The position numbers were made by a program, and so were the translations under genes. The notes under the pieces were generated by a model, which saw nothing but the letters and a program-made list of their open reading frames with translations, was not told the origin of the DNA and ran no database searches. This document shows, piece after piece, positions 7,401 to 7,781 of a DNA stretch of 7,781 bases; position 1 is the stretch's first letter, and each line of letters opens with the position of its first letter. This stretch comes from Ruminococcus sp. GTDB lineage: Bacteria; Bacillota; Clostridia; Oscillospirales; Ruminococcaceae. The stretch spans positions 1 through 7,781 of the forward strand of contig JAIDNR010000111.1 of assembly GCA_029063695.1 (NCBI GenBank). Direction: 5' to 3'.

Positions 7401-7740
7401 CAATCTTACAAATATCAATATAACCGAACGCACAAGGGAGATAGCTACTATAAAGGTACTTGGATTTTTCCGGAATGAAACTTCTGCATATGTACTCAGA
7501 GAAAATATTGTACTCACTTCAATCGGTATACTGTGCGGTCTTGGTATTGGAATACTTCTGCATCGTTTTGTTATGGCACAGATTGTGATTGATATGATTG
7601 AGTTCAGCGTAAGAATATTACCGTTGAGCTATATTCTCAGCATTATTTTTACATTTGTATTCAACTTTATTGTAAATATATTCATGCAGATAAAGCTTGA
7701 AAAGATAAATATGGCGGAGTCACTGAAATCCATTGATTAA
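4477..7740 (+). CDS. Double FtsX-domain ABC permease with a long extracellular coiled-coil hairpin
   Basis: This 1087-residue membrane protein consists of two MacB/FtsX modules in one chain. Module 1 has a membrane segment at about 18-38, an extracellular part at 39-565 and membrane segments near 566-585, 613-640 and 657-680. Module 2 has a segment at 732-752, an extracellular domain at 753-953, and segments near 955-977, 1008-1030 and 1047-1069. Each module has the FtsX cytoplasmic coupling sequence after its second membrane helix: VEERRTEIGMFKALGYSES (588-606) and ITERTREIATIKVLGF (982-997). Only module 1 carries the coiled-coil arms (about 236-363 and 407-539). Bacterial type VII ABC proteins of this design transmit force or export lipids, peptides or antibiotics; the role here is not evident. 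No two-component system, membrane-fusion protein or peptidase lies alongside. The gene is coupled to the ATPase and followed by a terminator, so the pair is a complete operon. The family call is firm; the function is open. Confidence 0.93.
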   Translation: MKNIRKTALREIKGSLGRFMAILAIIALGVGFFSGVKVTTPAMVNMMGNFMNENDLYDYRIVSTLGWDKESIVQFTNQDNVKYAEGGYSLDVIYTDQNDDEFVIKTHNIPENVNGLLLQEGRMPESPNECIAMVHSGFLIGDTLKISTSNSEDTLDSFTQKEFTVVGRVDSSNYVNYKMGNTSVGNGSMDGCIYLMEDVFNLDYFTDIYIRFNHDYQIYSDDYDDFIDGKTDLWEDIAKQQADLRYENIVSDAQAEIDDARKELADERTKAMKEFDDAKIKLDDAKDELDSALDELRSAKQEIDDGKKELADSKIKLDKGKAELEKSKKTLDDSKIQLDESKQKLIDGEIQLADGQAQLDSAWEEFYVGEAEYNSQETAFYTQYGDVLAMIDYLPPEQQEMLRSGLAQLESAKSQIDSASQELEYQQSIIDSSRSELESGRLEFESGKAQYEQGLADYEKAESELEKGEKEYNDGLKKLEDAEKKYNDGNEGYAHGHSVYTDNYDEYVTNMADFERKIADAEQEIADAEKEISDIEKPEIYLLDRNMNIGYATFKNDSEIVEQVAKVFPIFFILVAALVCMTTMSRMVEERRTEIGMFKALGYSESAIMGKFMFYSGSASIIGCILGFFTGTYAFPAIIWVTYKLMYLPLDMPYLFDWKLFTASFGASLLCSLGMTWISCRVELSETAANLMRPKAPKAGKRVLPEKIPFIWNRLKFLHKVSLRNIFRYKGRFFMMIIGIGGCTALLLTGFGLKDSVARFADVQYDEIQITDAIISYNSENTDKVREMLKEKSDEFIMYRESSWDLIYNDGAKSISLETVESFDNMPEFMDFHTDDGIPLEYPESDEALVCHSISERYGVKTGDEITLRDPDMNELHLKVSGIFENHVYNYIYISKETYESQIGKKAELNSAFMNFKDDDNRDGTAAELLEKADISYISILDETKENMAETMSSLDYIVLLVIICAAGLAFIVIYNLTNINITERTREIATIKVLGFFRNETSAYVLRENIVLTSIGILCGLGIGILLHRFVMAQIVIDMIEFSVRILPLSYILSIIFTFVFNFIVNIFMQIKLEKINMAESLKSID
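5182..5565 (+). other. First coiled-coil arm of the permease (residues about 236-363)
   Basis: From residue 275 to 359 a large hydrophobic residue recurs every seven positions: F275, L282, L289, L296, I303, L310, L317, L324, L331, L338, L345, L352, L359. Three residues after each stands Ala, Gly or Ser in all 13 cases. Earlier anchors I257 and L264 are offset by one 11-residue step. The remaining positions are rich in Lys, Asp and Glu. Units such as IKLDKGK and IQLADGQ illustrate the pattern. Outside the membrane this should form one helix about 19 nm long. Confidence 0.85.
5695..6093 (+). other. Second coiled-coil arm of the permease (residues about 407-539), tyrosine-rich
   Basis: Nineteen uninterrupted 7-residue units run from 407 to 539. 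Core positions are L409, I416, L423, I430, L437, F444, Y451, Y458, L465, Y472, L479, Y486, Y493, Y500, Y507, F514, A521, A528 and I535. The position three later is Gly, Ala or Ser in 12 of the first 13 units (Q426 is the exception), and this pattern is lost from Y500 on. Length matches the first arm within about five residues, as expected of an antiparallel partner. Confidence 0.85.
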
Positions 7741-7751
7741 TATATGAAAAA

Positions 7752-7776
7752 AGAGTTCCCGAAGGAACTCTCTTTT
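7752..7776 (+). terminator. Intrinsic terminator of the ABC operon
   Basis: AGAGTTCC (7752-7759) and GGAACTCT (7764-7771) form a perfect 8-bp stem with a CGAA loop, followed by CTTTT. It starts 11 bases after the permease stop. The stem is preceded by a run of A, so it may also work for a gene arriving from the other side, beyond the window. Confidence 0.85.
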
Positions 7777-7781
7777 CATTA

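Overview
The window looks like AT-rich chromosomal DNA of a Gram-positive Firmicute, probably a clostridium of the Ruminococcus/Oscillospiraceae type. This is inferred from base composition, strong AGGAGG-type ribosome sites, consensus sigma-A promoters, the standard genetic code, and the protein families present. I see no rRNA, tRNA, CRISPR array, insertion sequence or phage gene.

Layout. (1) Bases 1-19 match the Tn5/Nextera mosaic end at 17 of 19 positions, so the left edge is probably a contig end carrying adapter remnant. The first gene is therefore cut at its 5' end. (2) Bases 38-667 (+) encode the C-terminal half of a divergent galactokinase-like protein that has lost the GGGFxG loop. 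(3) Bases 664-2256 (+) encode a cardiolipin synthase with two intact HKD motifs; its ATG overlaps the previous stop (ATGA). (4) A perfect 12-bp hairpin at 2271-2300 lies between convergent genes and can serve both. (5) Bases 2309-3631 (-) encode a fused ThrE/YjjP-YjjB type exporter. (6) Bases 3662-3736 hold two back-to-back sigma-A promoters, symmetric about base 3699. (7) Bases 3769-4470 and 4477-7740 (+) form a two-gene operon for a MacB-type (type VII) ABC system: an ATPase and a 1087-residue permease with two fused FtsX modules. (8) A terminator hairpin closes that operon at 7752-7776.

How they work together. The ATPase and permease almost certainly form one machine: they share a promoter, are 6 bp apart, and the permease ribosome site overlaps the ATPase stop codon. 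The permease is the most interesting object here. Its first extracellular domain carries two matched helical arms (about 128 and 133 residues) built of regular 7-residue repeats, with a large residue at one core position and Gly/Ala/Ser at the other. This predicts a tightly packed antiparallel hairpin about 19-20 nm long, joined by a tip of about 43 residues. The permease would suit force transmission or contact with the cell wall more than simple substrate transport. The galactokinase-like and cardiolipin synthase genes are translationally linked, but the reason is not evident. The exporter shares only the promoter region with the ABC operon.
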